Assembly (NCBI RefSeq): GCF_002093625.1
Contig: NZ_MRWD01000011.1
Coordinates: 1-64,000 of the forward strand
Source of the DNA: Rouxiella silvae
GTDB taxonomy: Bacteria; Pseudomonadota; Gammaproteobacteria; Enterobacterales; Enterobacteriaceae
Length of the DNA stretch: 64,000 nt
Direction: 5' to 3'
The notes below the pieces were generated by a model, which saw only the letters and a program-made list of their open reading frames with translations, was not told the origin of the DNA and did not search any database. The position numbers were made by a program, and so were the translations under genes. This document shows, piece by piece, positions 27,531 to 36,060 of this stretch (positions are counted from its first letter, which is position 1; each line of letters begins with the position of its first letter).

Positions 27531-28256
27531 ATGATTTACTTAGCCATTGTTTTTCTAGGTACGTTTGCGGGCTTCGTTAGCGGAATTATCGGCACGGGCG
27601 GTTCGATCATTCTGCTGCCCATTCTGTCTTGGAAATTTGGGCCGCAGGTCGCGGTGCCCATCATGGCGGTAGCGTCCATTATGAGTAACCTGTCGCGAGT
27701 GATTATCTGGCGAAAAGAGATTAACTGGCGTGCCTGTTTTACCTACTCCGCGTTGGCCATTCCCGGTGCCGTGTTGGGGGCCAATACGCTGTGGCGCATA
27801 CCGGAAAAAATCTCGGACCTGTGTATCGGCCTTTTCTTCCTGCTGCTGGTGCCACTGATGTACTGGTCGCGTAAGCATAATTTACGGCTCAATACCTGGC
27901 AGCTTGCGAGTTGTGGACTGGTGGTTGGATTTCTTACCGGCATGGTGTTCTCAACCGGGCCAATGACGGTACCTATCTTTTCCGGCTACGGACTGGTGAA
28001 ACAGGGGCTGATCGCCACAGAATCAGCGGCATCACTTATCGTTTTCATTACCAAGACCTCAACCTTTGGGGCCATCGGTGCCCTGCCGCTGTCAGTTATC
28101 CTGTGTGGGCTATTCGTGGGGGCATCGCAAATCAGCGGCATCTATCTGAGCAAAGGGCTGGTTGCCCGCATGCCGACCCAGCTATTTCACCTGTTGGTTG
28201 CAGTTATGATGGTAGCTGCGGGCCTCTCGATGGTGTGGGACAGTATTACTCTGTAG
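27531..28256 (+). CDS. TauE/SafE (TSUP) family anion exporter
   Basis: A 241-residue inner-membrane protein with seven to eight hydrophobic segments and the duplicated TSUP signature: GFVSGIIGTGGSIILLPIL near the start and GFLTGMVFSTGPMTVPIF in the middle. Family members export sulfite, sulfoacetate or other organic anions. GGGAGAAG precedes the ATG. It is divergent from a LysR gene, and its end overlaps that of the convergent tag gene by 11 bases. Confidence 0.86.
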   Translation: MIYLAIVFLGTFAGFVSGIIGTGGSIILLPILSWKFGPQVAVPIMAVASIMSNLSRVIIWRKEINWRACFTYSALAIPGAVLGANTLWRIPEKISDLCIGLFFLLLVPLMYWSRKHNLRLNTWQLASCGLVVGFLTGMVFSTGPMTVPIFSGYGLVKQGLIATESAASLIVFITKTSTFGAIGALPLSVILCGLFVGASQISGIYLSKGLVARMPTQLFHLLVAVMMVAAGLSMVWDSITL

Positions 28257-28824
28257 CGGGTGCGTCAGGGGCAAGAATATGACGACGGAAGCAGTCTGGG
28301 TGGTGGCTGTTGATCATGCCGGTTGCCTCCATCCAGGCATAAACAATCACCGGCCCGACAAAGCTAAAGCCGCGTTTCTTCAACTGTTTGGATATTTCCT
28401 CCGACAGTTCGCTGCGGGTAGGGACCGGCCCCAAATGCTGAACGGGTTTTCCTCCTACCCAAGCCCAAATCCACTGCGAGAAGTCTTCGCCCGCTGCCTG
28501 CATGCGTAAATAGGCGCGAGCATTGTTGACCACCGCCTTAATCTTCTGGCGTGAGCGAATGATATCCGGATTAGCCACTAATCGTTCGATATCTTCCTCA
28601 TTGAATGTGGCAACTTTCTGCGGATCAAAACCGCAAAACGCTTTTCTGAATCCGTCGCGTCTGTTGAGAATGGTGCGCCAAGACAGTCCGGCCTGAAAAC
28701 CATCGAGCATCAGCTTTTCCCACAGTGCGCGGCTGTCGTAAACCGGCACGCCCCATTCTAGGTCGTGGTAATTTTGCATCAACGTGTCGTTTTTGGTCCA
28801 CGGGCAGCGTACTGGCTCTGTCAT
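28246..28824 (-). CDS. tag: DNA-3-methyladenine glycosylase I
   Basis: Cytoplasmic base-excision enzyme that removes 3-methyladenine from alkylated DNA. The 192-residue product (E. coli Tag 187) has zinc ligands Cys7 and His20 in RCPWTKNDTLMQNYHDLEWG and the C-terminal pair in NSHHPDCFRR. The catalytic-acid region LEWGVPVYD and FQAGLSWRTILNRRDGFRKA also match. The start at 28824 fits the family; the ORF extends 27 codons upstream into the preceding gene. Four bases separate it from the oxidase gene, so they are cotranscribed. Confidence 0.93.
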   Translation of the reverse strand: MTEPVRCPWTKNDTLMQNYHDLEWGVPVYDSRALWEKLMLDGFQAGLSWRTILNRRDGFRKAFCGFDPQKVATFNEEDIERLVANPDIIRSRQKIKAVVNNARAYLRMQAAGEDFSQWIWAWVGGKPVQHLGPVPTRSELSEEISKQLKKRGFSFVGPVIVYAWMEATGMINSHHPDCFRRHILAPDAPATE

Positions 28825-28828
28825 CAAT

Positions 28829-29932
28829 TTATTCCTGTATAAAGCGCCGCGGGCGATAGACATCGAGTTCTGCCACCGGATGCCCCTGAATTTCCTGCGT
28901 AACAAGACGTGCCAACAACGGTGACAGCGTCACGCCACTGTGAGTGACTACAGTGTAATACCCTGTTATGCCCGGCGTCGGGCCAACAATGGGATAGCCG
29001 TCAGCCGGAAGTGCGCGAATACCCATACGCGCTTGATAATGCGCCGGTTTCAACTCTGCAAGTTTCGGCCAGACGGCCGCGGCTTTACTGATAATATCGG
29101 CGGCCAATTCATTAACGCGTGACTGAGGCGTAGATTCATCGATGTCATACACGCCCTCATTCGGACAAAGCAGCGTAACGCCTTCTCCGTCGGGACGGCA
29201 GTGAAACAGCGGCGTAGCCAAAACGTGGCTGACTGGCACAGTGTCAGCCGGCACGCGGATCAGAATACCGGTGGTTGGCGCAAGCGGGGTAGCCAGTGGA
29301 TTAGCATAGGGCGATTTGTCTGACCAGCGACCGCTGGCATTAATCGTCCAGTCCGCCTGGTGCAGCGTACCGTCAACCGTTTTAACACCTGTGACAGTGT
29401 CACCTTGGCGTGTAATTTCAACTACTTTGCTGCCGGTAACGATTTTGGCCCCTTCTTCTGCGCTGGCCTGCAGCAGCTGTTGAATATACTGCTGGGTATC
29501 AACCCAGCCTTCTGACGCAAACCAGCCCATTGCCCCTTCATTACCGTCGAGATGCAGTGCTGGCTCACGCTGCTGCATCTGCTCGGCGCTTATCCATTCG
29601 GCGGGATACTGATATTTTTGCAACGCTTCCACATTGTCTCGCATGGCCTGTTGCTCATTAGCCGCCCGCCATTCAAGACCCCCGGTTAAATTCAGCCACG
29701 GCGCATGGCCAAAGCGTTTTGCCAGGTCGCGGTGCGCCTCTATGCCCGCCGCATTGAGACGGTGATAGCCTTCCGGCGGCTTGCCGTGGGCATTTATCCA
29801 GGCGAATGAGTTGGCACTGGTGCCTTTACCGGCTTCGCCCGCCTCCAGCAGCGTGACGGTAAACCCTGCCTGAGTCAGTTCCCAAGTCAATGATGCACCG
29901 ACCATTCCTGCACCAATTACGATAATTTTCAT
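28829..29932 (-). CDS. FAD-dependent amine/amino-acid oxidoreductase (DAO family)
   Basis: A 367-residue flavoprotein. The dinucleotide-binding motif is IIVIGAGMVGASLTWELTQ with LLEAG at its end; TSANSFAWINAHGKPP follows, and the C-terminal FAD contact is MGIRALPADGYPIVGPTPG with THSGVTLSPLLARLV. This is the glycine oxidase / D-amino-acid dehydrogenase fold; substrate unknown. GGAGAA lies before the ATG at 29932. It is divergent from the Pho-box ABC importer, suggesting oxidation of an imported amino compound. Two exact matS sites lie inside this gene. Confidence 0.85.
   Translation of the reverse strand: MKIIVIGAGMVGASLTWELTQAGFTVTLLEAGEAGKGTSANSFAWINAHGKPPEGYHRLNAAGIEAHRDLAKRFGHAPWLNLTGGLEWRAANEQQAMRDNVEALQKYQYPAEWISAEQMQQREPALHLDGNEGAMGWFASEGWVDTQQYIQQLLQASAEEGAKIVTGSKVVEITRQGDTVTGVKTVDGTLHQADWTINASGRWSDKSPYANPLATPLAPTTGILIRVPADTVPVSHVLATPLFHCRPDGEGVTLLCPNEGVYDIDESTPQSRVNELAADIISKAAAVWPKLAELKPAHYQARMGIRALPADGYPIVGPTPGITGYYTVVTHSGVTLSPLLARLVTQEIQGHPVAELDVYRPRRFIQE
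28921..28933. other. matS site inside the FAD oxidoreductase gene (1)
   Basis: GTGACAGCGTCAC fits GTGACRNYGTCAC exactly. It lies near the 3' end of the coding region. Confidence 0.85.
29391..29403. other. matS site inside the FAD oxidoreductase gene (2)
   Basis: GTGACAGTGTCAC fits GTGACRNYGTCAC exactly, 470 bases from the previous site. Confidence 0.85.
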
Positions 29933-30080
29933 CAGTTCTCCAGAATATTGCGGCTCTGCACCAGACTCAGTGCGGGATAAAAGCACAAAGAAAGTCTTGA
30001 ATAGTTAGCTTAATCAATAAAGTAGCCAAGCGGGCGTTGAGGTGCAACATTTTTATCTTCACAGGGGCAGACCGAATAAA

Positions 30081-30097
30081 TGTCATCTGGGTGTCAT
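30081..30097 (+). promoter_or_regulatory. PhoB-like box upstream of the ABC importer operon
   Basis: TGTCATCTGGGTGTCAT contains two TGTCAT repeats exactly 11 bases apart, the spacing of a Pho box, with AAAT following the second. It lies 54 bases upstream of the small ORF at 30151. This suggests induction by phosphate starvation. Confidence 0.6.
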
Positions 30098-30150
30098 AAA
30101 TCATCTTTAGGGTGACTGCACATCAATAAGTCCCAAAGAGGATAGTTCCC

Positions 30151-30231
30151 ATGAATCAGCCTGCCTGTCTGCCGGTAGCGCTTGCCTGTGCCTGCCACTG
30201 CGGAAAGTATTCCGTTCTGGAGCACAAATGA
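30151..30231 (+). CDS. 26-codon Cys-rich ORF coupled to the ABC ATPase gene
   Basis: The frame encodes MNQPACLPVALACACHCGKY followed by SVLEHK, with four Cys clustered between residues 6 and 17. The ATG has AAAGAGG nine bases upstream. The stop TGA overlaps the ATG of the ATPase gene (ATGA), the arrangement of translational coupling. It could be a leader peptide for attenuation, a small metal- or redox-sensitive peptide, or simply a coupling device. No homologue is known to me. Confidence 0.45.
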   Translation: MNQPACLPVALACACHCGKYSVLEHK

Positions 30232-30947
30232 GCCATGCCAAAGTCGACCCTGCCGCTATCCGCGTGCAGCACGTATTCCATCATTTTGCTGCCACGCCTG
30301 TTCTTAATGACGTCTGCCTTGAGGTGCCTAAAGGGACCATCATGGCGCTGCTCGGTCCTTCCGGCTGCGGTAAAAGCACCCTGCTCAAACTGCTTGCCGG
30401 GCTGCTGCATCCCGATGCCGGACAGCTATTTTTTGGCGAACAAAAGGTGGTTGATGGCCGCTTTAGCCTGCCACCCGAGAAACGCGATTTAGGCATGGTG
30501 TTTCAGGACTATGCCCTGTGGCCGCACATGACCGTGGCGCAAAACGTGGCCTTTCCGCTGCACATGCGCGGCGTGAGAGTCAGTGAACGTCAACGACGCA
30601 CGCTTGAAGCGTTGGACCGCGTTGGACTGGCCGACTTTGGGCCGCGACGCCCAAGCGAGCTGTCGGGCGGGCAGCAGCAGCGCGTAGCATTGGCCCGTGC
30701 CATCGTCGCCGAGCCGCAGATTTTGTTATTCGATGAGCCTCTCTCCAACCTTGACCGCAACCTGCGCGAAAGCCTGTGTGAAGAAATGGCAGTTCTTCTG
30801 CGCCAGTTAGGCACCACGGCGGTGTATGTCACCCACGACCCGCACGAAGCCGAGGCGTTAGCCCACGGCATTGCTCGCATGGAAGGCGGTGCGATTAAAC
30901 GCATCGACTGGCTCGATATTTCTCGTGTTTCTCCCTTTGTTGCATAA
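30228..30947 (+). CDS. ABC importer ATPase (Fe(III)/2-aminoethylphosphonate type)
   Basis: A 239-residue ABC ATPase. Motifs: GPSGCGKSTLLKLLAGLL (Walker A), FQDYALWPHMTVAQNVAFPL, LSGGQQQRVALARAI (signature), ILLFDEPLSNLD (Walker B), VTHDPHEA (switch). It is about 100 residues shorter than FbpC or PhnT because it ends right after the ABC domain and lacks the TOBE regulatory domain. It precedes the binding-protein and permease genes on the same strand. Substrate class is inferred from the operon and Pho-like box. Confidence 0.85.
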   Translation: MSHAKVDPAAIRVQHVFHHFAATPVLNDVCLEVPKGTIMALLGPSGCGKSTLLKLLAGLLHPDAGQLFFGEQKVVDGRFSLPPEKRDLGMVFQDYALWPHMTVAQNVAFPLHMRGVRVSERQRRTLEALDRVGLADFGPRRPSELSGGQQQRVALARAIVAEPQILLFDEPLSNLDRNLRESLCEEMAVLLRQLGTTAVYVTHDPHEAEALAHGIARMEGGAIKRIDWLDISRVSPFVA

Positions 30948-30966
30948 CTTCTGGTGGATTAAAAAA

Positions 30967-31962
30967 ATGAGCGTATTGAAAAACAAATCTCGACACTCCA
31001 TTTCACTCAAAACAGGTTTACTGACGGCGATGACTCTCTCTTTTGCTCTGGCAACCGGCAGCGCACAGGCGCTGACTGTCTATACAGCAGGCCCCGGTTC
31101 TCTGGCTAAAAAGCTGGCGGCGGGTTATGAAAAACAAACTGGCGTTAAGGTCGATATTTTCCAGGCAACCACCGGTAAAGTGATGGCCAGGCTGGACGCC
31201 GAACAGGCCAACCCGCAGGCTGATGTGCTGATTTCGGCCTCGTGGGACACGGCGACCAGCCTCGAAAAACGTGATTGGCTGCTGGCTTATCAAAGTCCGA
31301 ATGCAACGCACGTTCCCTCGCAGTTCAAATCAGCCTATTACGTTGCACAGGGCATATCGGCACTGGGGATAGTCTGGAATACCAAAAGCGGCACGCCGGA
31401 GCCGAAAGACTGGCAAGACTTGGCGCAACCGGCATTCAAAGACAAAGTGACCACGCCGGATCCTTCACTTTCTGGCGCGTCGCTGGACCTGCTTGAAGGG
31501 CTGCAAAACGCGCACGGTGAGCAGGCGTGGAAGCTATTTGGTGACTTGAAAGCCAACGGTGCGATTGTTGCCGGACCCAATGCGCAGGCGCTGACGCCAG
31601 TGCTACAGGGGGCCAAAGCGGCGGTATTTGGCGCAGTTGACTATGTCGCTTATAACAGCGTCGAGGCCGGTGAAGCCATCAAGGTTATCTTCCCCTCCAG
31701 CGGCACGGTGATTGCGCCACGCCCGATGATGATCCTTAAAAGCACTAAAGAGCCCGCACAGGCGAAAGCCTTTATTGACTATGTGCTCTCGCCCGAGGGG
31801 CAAAAACTGGTGGCCGACGCCTGGTTGATGCCAGCACGTGATGATGTTGATGCCAAGCGCCCTCTTTTCAAATCACTAAAAGTTTTGCCCGCCGATGCCG
31901 TGGGATCCTCAGACCGTAAGCAGGTACTGGATAAATTCGCCACCCTCTTTGCGGCCAACTAG
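30967..31962 (+). CDS. periplasmic substrate-binding protein, AfuA/PhnS-like
   Basis: A 331-residue exported binding protein. The start at 30967 gives MSVLKNKSRHSISLKTGLLT and a hydrophobic signal with probable cleavage after SAQA. The mature protein (LTVYTAGPGSLAKKLAAGYE, QADVLISASWDT, AVFGAVDYVAYNSVEAGE, VIFPSSGTV, AKAFIDYVLSPEGQ) belongs to the iron/phosphonate/thiamine binding-protein cluster. The paired Tyr iron ligands of FbpA are not evident, which favours an organic substrate such as 2-aminoethylphosphonate; this is inference. A longer frame from 30871 overlaps the ATPase gene and was not used. Confidence 0.83.
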   Translation: MSVLKNKSRHSISLKTGLLTAMTLSFALATGSAQALTVYTAGPGSLAKKLAAGYEKQTGVKVDIFQATTGKVMARLDAEQANPQADVLISASWDTATSLEKRDWLLAYQSPNATHVPSQFKSAYYVAQGISALGIVWNTKSGTPEPKDWQDLAQPAFKDKVTTPDPSLSGASLDLLEGLQNAHGEQAWKLFGDLKANGAIVAGPNAQALTPVLQGAKAAVFGAVDYVAYNSVEAGEAIKVIFPSSGTVIAPRPMMILKSTKEPAQAKAFIDYVLSPEGQKLVADAWLMPARDDVDAKRPLFKSLKVLPADAVGSSDRKQVLDKFATLFAAN

Positions 31963-32016
31963 GCCTGATCTGATTGATTTAACCGGTGGAGAAATCTGCC
32001 GGTGTCTGGAGCCTCT

Positions 32017-33666
32017 ATGAACAAAAATACGCTGCTGCCGGTGTTTACCGGCGGCGCGCTGCTGCTATTGGTTGCCGTTCCCGTAACTTTTGTGCTGCTG
32101 CAAGCCCTATTTCCGCATCTCGATGCGGGCAGTTTTAGCTCCCCGTTTAGCGCCTTTGTTAGATTGTTTACCGATGCGCAGTTTCCCACGCTGCTCGGCG
32201 GAACCGTTAAGCTGGGGCTCGGGGTGGCGCTGTGTAGCGCGCTAATAGGTATCCCATTGGGCACGCTGCGAGGCCTGTTCGTTTTACCCTATGCCCGTGT
32301 GTGGGATGCGCTATTTCTGATCCCTTTTTTGTTTCCGCCTTATCTCGCCGCACTGTCGTGGATGTTGGCGCTTCAGTCGCGCGGCTATGTGCAGCAACTC
32401 TTGGGGATTGACCTCAACAACTTCCTGTTTTCGCTGTCGGGCATGGTGTTTGTGATGGCGCTTAACGTCTTTCCAGTGGTCTATTTTGCCGTTTCTCGCA
32501 GCATGGCGGCCAGTGGTAGCCGGCTTGCCGACGTGGCAAGGGTCCACGGTGCTAAGCCTTGGCGGGCATTTATTCGCGTTACGCTCCCACTTGCCCTGCC
32601 GTCAATGGCCTCCAGCCTATTGCTGGCTTTTACGTTGGCGATTGAGGAGTACGGCGTACCGGCTGCACTGGGCACGCGCAGCGGCATTGACGTGCTGACA
32701 ACCGGAATTGAACAACGGCTGGCAGATTGGCCGATTGACATGCCCGCCGCCGCAGGGCTTTCCGTGATATTAGTGGCGATTGCCTGCTGCGCCTACTGCG
32801 TACAGCGGGCAATCATCGGTGGAAAAAACGTAGAGACAACGTCGGGCAAACCGACGGACGCCGTGCCTAAATCTCTGGGCCGCTGGCGTTATATTGTGAT
32901 AGCGCTGTTTGTTATGGTGGCTACAGTGGCGGCTGTTCTGCCTCTTGCATCAATGTTGGCCACTGCTTTTACCCGCACGCTTTCCGGTGGGCTCTCGATG
33001 GGCAATTTTACTCTGCGTCATTTCGAGGCGCTGTTCGATGTTCAGGGCGACGCCTTAGGGGCTTTGGGTACCAGCCTCAGTTTGGCGCTGTTTACCGCAC
33101 TGATCGTTGGTGTTGTCGGTTTGCTAGCCGCCTGGCTGGTTGTGGCCCAGAGAGTCCGCTTTGCCAGCTGCATTGATGCACTGTCACTGTTTCCGGCCGC
33201 GTTGCCGGGCATAGTGGTTGGCGTAGGGCTGATTTTGGCCTGGAACCGCAGCTTCTGGCCAATGACGCCCTACAACACCTGGGCGATTTTACTGCTGGCC
33301 TACTGCTGCTTACTGTTGCCGTATCCGGTGCGTTACGTCAGTGCGGCAATAAGGCAGATTGGCGAGAATCTTGAAGCTGCTGCAAGAGTTCACGGTGCCA
33401 GCGCGGCGCAGGGGCTGAGGCTGATTATGCTGCCGCTGGTGTGGCCCAGCCTGTTGGCAGCAATGTTGATGGTGTTTGCTGTTGCCTCACGCGAGCTGGT
33501 GACCTCGCTGCTGTTGGCCCCCGCCGGTGTACAAACCGTGTCGGTGTTTGTCTGGCGGCAGTTTGAGCAGGGATCGGTCGGCGACGGCATGGCAATGGCC
33601 AGTCTGGCGGTGCTTTTAACGCTAAGCGTCATGCTGTTTGCCGTGAGGTTGCAGAATAGGCAGTAA
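32017..33666 (+). CDS. ABC importer permease, two fused domains (FbpB/PhnUV type)
   Basis: A 549-residue inner-membrane protein with about 12 membrane segments. It has two permease units with EAA loops SRLADVARVHGAKPWRAFIR and ENLEAAARVHGASAAQGLRL. Fusion of both halves is usual in iron(III) importers, whereas classical PhnU/PhnV are separate. Start at the ATG 32017, seven bases after GGAG; a GTG at 32002 is in frame. Third structural gene of the operon beginning at 30151. Confidence 0.86.
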   Translation: MNKNTLLPVFTGGALLLLVAVPVTFVLLQALFPHLDAGSFSSPFSAFVRLFTDAQFPTLLGGTVKLGLGVALCSALIGIPLGTLRGLFVLPYARVWDALFLIPFLFPPYLAALSWMLALQSRGYVQQLLGIDLNNFLFSLSGMVFVMALNVFPVVYFAVSRSMAASGSRLADVARVHGAKPWRAFIRVTLPLALPSMASSLLLAFTLAIEEYGVPAALGTRSGIDVLTTGIEQRLADWPIDMPAAAGLSVILVAIACCAYCVQRAIIGGKNVETTSGKPTDAVPKSLGRWRYIVIALFVMVATVAAVLPLASMLATAFTRTLSGGLSMGNFTLRHFEALFDVQGDALGALGTSLSLALFTALIVGVVGLLAAWLVVAQRVRFASCIDALSLFPAALPGIVVGVGLILAWNRSFWPMTPYNTWAILLLAYCCLLLPYPVRYVSAAIRQIGENLEAAARVHGASAAQGLRLIMLPLVWPSLLAAMLMVFAVASRELVTSLLLAPAGVQTVSVFVWRQFEQGSVGDGMAMASLAVLLTLSVMLFAVRLQNRQ

Positions 33667-33689
33667 CGTAAGATGCCGTGAAATAGCCG

Positions 33690-35066
33690 CTATTTAGGCG
33701 CAGAAGAGGCATTTTTGGCCGCACGATCGTCACGTCGCCACTCCTTTCTGCGCAGCTTTATACGATTGAAAGCGTGTCTTGCGAGGCGGAACCACGAAAC
33801 CTGACGCGGGTCGACCAGCATGCTCAGTGCTCGGGCATAATCTAGCGTCAGGCCTGGCGTCCAAGCCATAGTCAGTGCACGCATTCTTATTTGCGATGCC
33901 ACCCACAGTTCGGGCGTCAACAGAAGACGCAGCATCACCAGCGGTCCGTTGCCCATCGAACGCGCCACTGCGCCCTCTATAGCCGCATCCAGCGCGCGTG
34001 AAACGGTGCTTGAGCAGTTACGATAGGTTAAGTTATAGGTTGAGTCCTGCTGATATCGCTGCCAAAACTGATTCAGTTTTTCGGCATTATAATTTTTTAT
34101 CATCACTTGCACCGTTGATGAACACCACTCTTTCGCCTCGGTTTGGTAGTCCGATAAAAATCGGCCCGCTACGTTATTTTCTGGCGTGGCGCGCAGCAGG
34201 CTGGCAAATGAACTGCTGGAACGGTCAATCTCATCTTTGGGATAGAGACTGATATAAATACCTTCTGGGGATTCAAGCGCGGAGTGGCCGGTAGAAATGA
34301 CCCCGTTGATATCCACGGCGGCGATATAACGCCCCAAGATCATCTGCCCCCGAGCTGGCGCCTTCGAACTGCCGGTCGGTGTCCAGACGTGCACCGTCAA
34401 CGCCTTGACCGAGGTTGATGCGTTATCACGGGTGAAAGCGTTGTCGCTGTAATTTTTAGGCGGCAGTTTTGGACCAATCAGCGGGTTTCCAGCAGTAACA
34501 AATGCTGGATTAACCGTCATTTTTCGCACGCTCAGGGCAATGCGCAAGAAGTTCAGACCGGCAAAAAACAGGAATAATCCAAGAAAATACGGCAGTGTGC
34601 CGTTGTAGTTAGTGGGATAAGGTTGGAAAAAAAACACAGCGAGAAGAATTTCAACCATGCCGCCCATCGCAGCCGCTCGCCAACGGCGATAGCGTACAAC
34701 CCAGGCAGAGGTGAGTTGCAGCAGGCCGTCGGCCAGAAACAAGAATCCAAACAGCATCGACAGAATAAAGTGACCGTGGTGATGACCGGCGAGAATGAGC
34801 CCTGCGCACAGCACCACGATCACCCCTTTAACATAGCGTAGCGTCTTTTGCCCACCGACACCGGCCCAGGCAACGGTAAGGGTAAAAAAACCGTCAACCA
34901 TTAACAGCCAGGCAAAAAAATCGATCGGGAAATTAATCGCGTTATCGAGTCCATCGACAAAAATGGCCATACCGCTGAGCAACCACAAAATACCCACTGC
35001 CATTAGACTACGCCAGCGGCCCCGTAAATAATCAACGCCAAGCAGCAATAGAACCAGTCGCGCCAT
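33690..35066 (-). CDS. HdeD-like membrane protein fused to a cysteine-peptidase-like domain
   Basis: A 458-residue protein. Residues about 1-185 hold six hydrophobic segments of the HdeD/DUF308 type (GILWLLSGMAIFVDGLDNAI, DGFFTLTVAWAG). Residues about 215-370 form a soluble domain in which TGHSALESPEGIYISLYP supplies a His and YRNCSSTVSRALDAA a Cys, the order His then Cys as in circularly permuted NlpC/P60 or LRAT-like peptidase folds. The C-terminus is basic. The combination suggests a membrane-anchored acyltransferase or peptidase linked to envelope stress; no function is known to me. Convergent with the permease gene 23 bases away. Confidence 0.75.
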   Translation of the reverse strand: MARLVLLLLGVDYLRGRWRSLMAVGILWLLSGMAIFVDGLDNAINFPIDFFAWLLMVDGFFTLTVAWAGVGGQKTLRYVKGVIVVLCAGLILAGHHHGHFILSMLFGFLFLADGLLQLTSAWVVRYRRWRAAAMGGMVEILLAVFFFQPYPTNYNGTLPYFLGLFLFFAGLNFLRIALSVRKMTVNPAFVTAGNPLIGPKLPPKNYSDNAFTRDNASTSVKALTVHVWTPTGSSKAPARGQMILGRYIAAVDINGVISTGHSALESPEGIYISLYPKDEIDRSSSSFASLLRATPENNVAGRFLSDYQTEAKEWCSSTVQVMIKNYNAEKLNQFWQRYQQDSTYNLTYRNCSSTVSRALDAAIEGAVARSMGNGPLVMLRLLLTPELWVASQIRMRALTMAWTPGLTLDYARALSMLVDPRQVSWFRLARHAFNRIKLRRKEWRRDDRAAKNASSAPK

Positions 35067-35184
35067 GCTTTTCGCCTAACTATCAAAAGGTCTGTCACTA
35101 ATTAAACAGGTGTTTATCTTTTAATCAACCGAAATAGGCAGAGAAGTGTTGTTCGATTGACGACGTTTATTCTGTCATGTTGTT

Positions 35185-35234
35185 GTCCTCTCTGTGGGTT
35201 TCGTTAAATTAACGATAAACCCATAAGAGAGGAC
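35185..35234. repeat. long imperfect inverted repeat between xdhC and the HdeD-like gene
   Basis: GTCCTCTCT (35185) pairs with AGAGAGGAC ending at 35234; inside, GTGGGTTT pairs with AAACCCAT and CGTTA with TAACG, leaving a tiny loop and two small bulges. About 22 pairs in 50 bases. It follows xdhC but lacks a T tract. Confidence 0.65.
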
Positions 35235-35256
35235 TTAATATGATGTTAACCCGACA

Positions 35257-36060
35257 TTAGATATTTATAAGTCCATCGCTGGCTTTTCCATTGGTGGAAT
35301 AGGCGGCAATAAATTCCCCGGCGATCGCCACAGCAATCTCGGCAGGGAGTTTGCCTTTTACGTCTGGAAGCCCTATTGGACAACGCATCTTTGCCAATGC
35401 CTCTTCGCTAATTCCCTTTCCCAATAGTCGATAATCAAACCGTTTTCGCTTGGTTTCAGAACCGATCAGGCCAAAATAGTTAAAATCGTTGCGCTTGAGG
35501 ATCTTCTCACTTAACGCCAGATCCAGCTGGTGGTCGTGGGTCAACACCATAAAATAGCTGTTGGCTGCCATCTGCTGCACGGTTTCTGCCGGACTTTCGT
35601 CAACAATGCAGGTAATTTGGGGATCAACGCGTTCAGGAAATTCGCAGGCCCGCGAGTCAATCCAGGTAATACGGCACGGCAGCATCGACAGAATACTTAT
35701 CAGGGCGCGGCCTACGTGACCAGCGCCGTAGACCACGACCTGCGGCTGCTGCTGGCACAGCGGTTCAAACAGCACGGTGGCGACACCGCCGCAGCATTGT
35801 CCGAGACGCGCACCCAGATTAAATCGCTCCACGCGGCTCTCCTGAGCGCCGTTGTTTAACATTTCTCGGGCGATGGCCGAGGCCTGAAACTCGAGGTTTC
35901 CTCCGCCGAGGGTGAAATACTGCTCTTGGGCGGTGACCAGCATTTTGCACCCGCTGTTACGCGGCGTAGAACCCTGATGCTCAATCAGGGTCATCATCAC
36001 GCAGGACTCTTTACGCTGTTGCAGTTGGCTAAGCTGGGTTATCCAATCGTCGGTGCGCAT
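35257..36060 (-). CDS. xdhC: xanthine dehydrogenase accessory protein XdhC
   Basis: Cytoplasmic chaperone that binds molybdenum cofactor, helps its sulfuration and inserts it into xanthine dehydrogenase. The 267 residues contain VMMTLIEHQGSTPRNSGCKM (XdhC N-terminal domain), the Rossmann motif VVVYGAGHVGRALISIL, FMVLTHDHQLDLALSEKIL and GLIGSETKRKRF, all typical. Its start overlaps the end of xdhB by 22 bases; last gene of the xdhABC operon. Confidence 0.94.
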   Translation of the reverse strand: MRTDDWITQLSQLQQRKESCVMMTLIEHQGSTPRNSGCKMLVTAQEQYFTLGGGNLEFQASAIAREMLNNGAQESRVERFNLGARLGQCCGGVATVLFEPLCQQQPQVVVYGAGHVGRALISILSMLPCRITWIDSRACEFPERVDPQITCIVDESPAETVQQMAANSYFMVLTHDHQLDLALSEKILKRNDFNYFGLIGSETKRKRFDYRLLGKGISEEALAKMRCPIGLPDVKGKLPAEIAVAIAGEFIAAYSTNGKASDGLINI

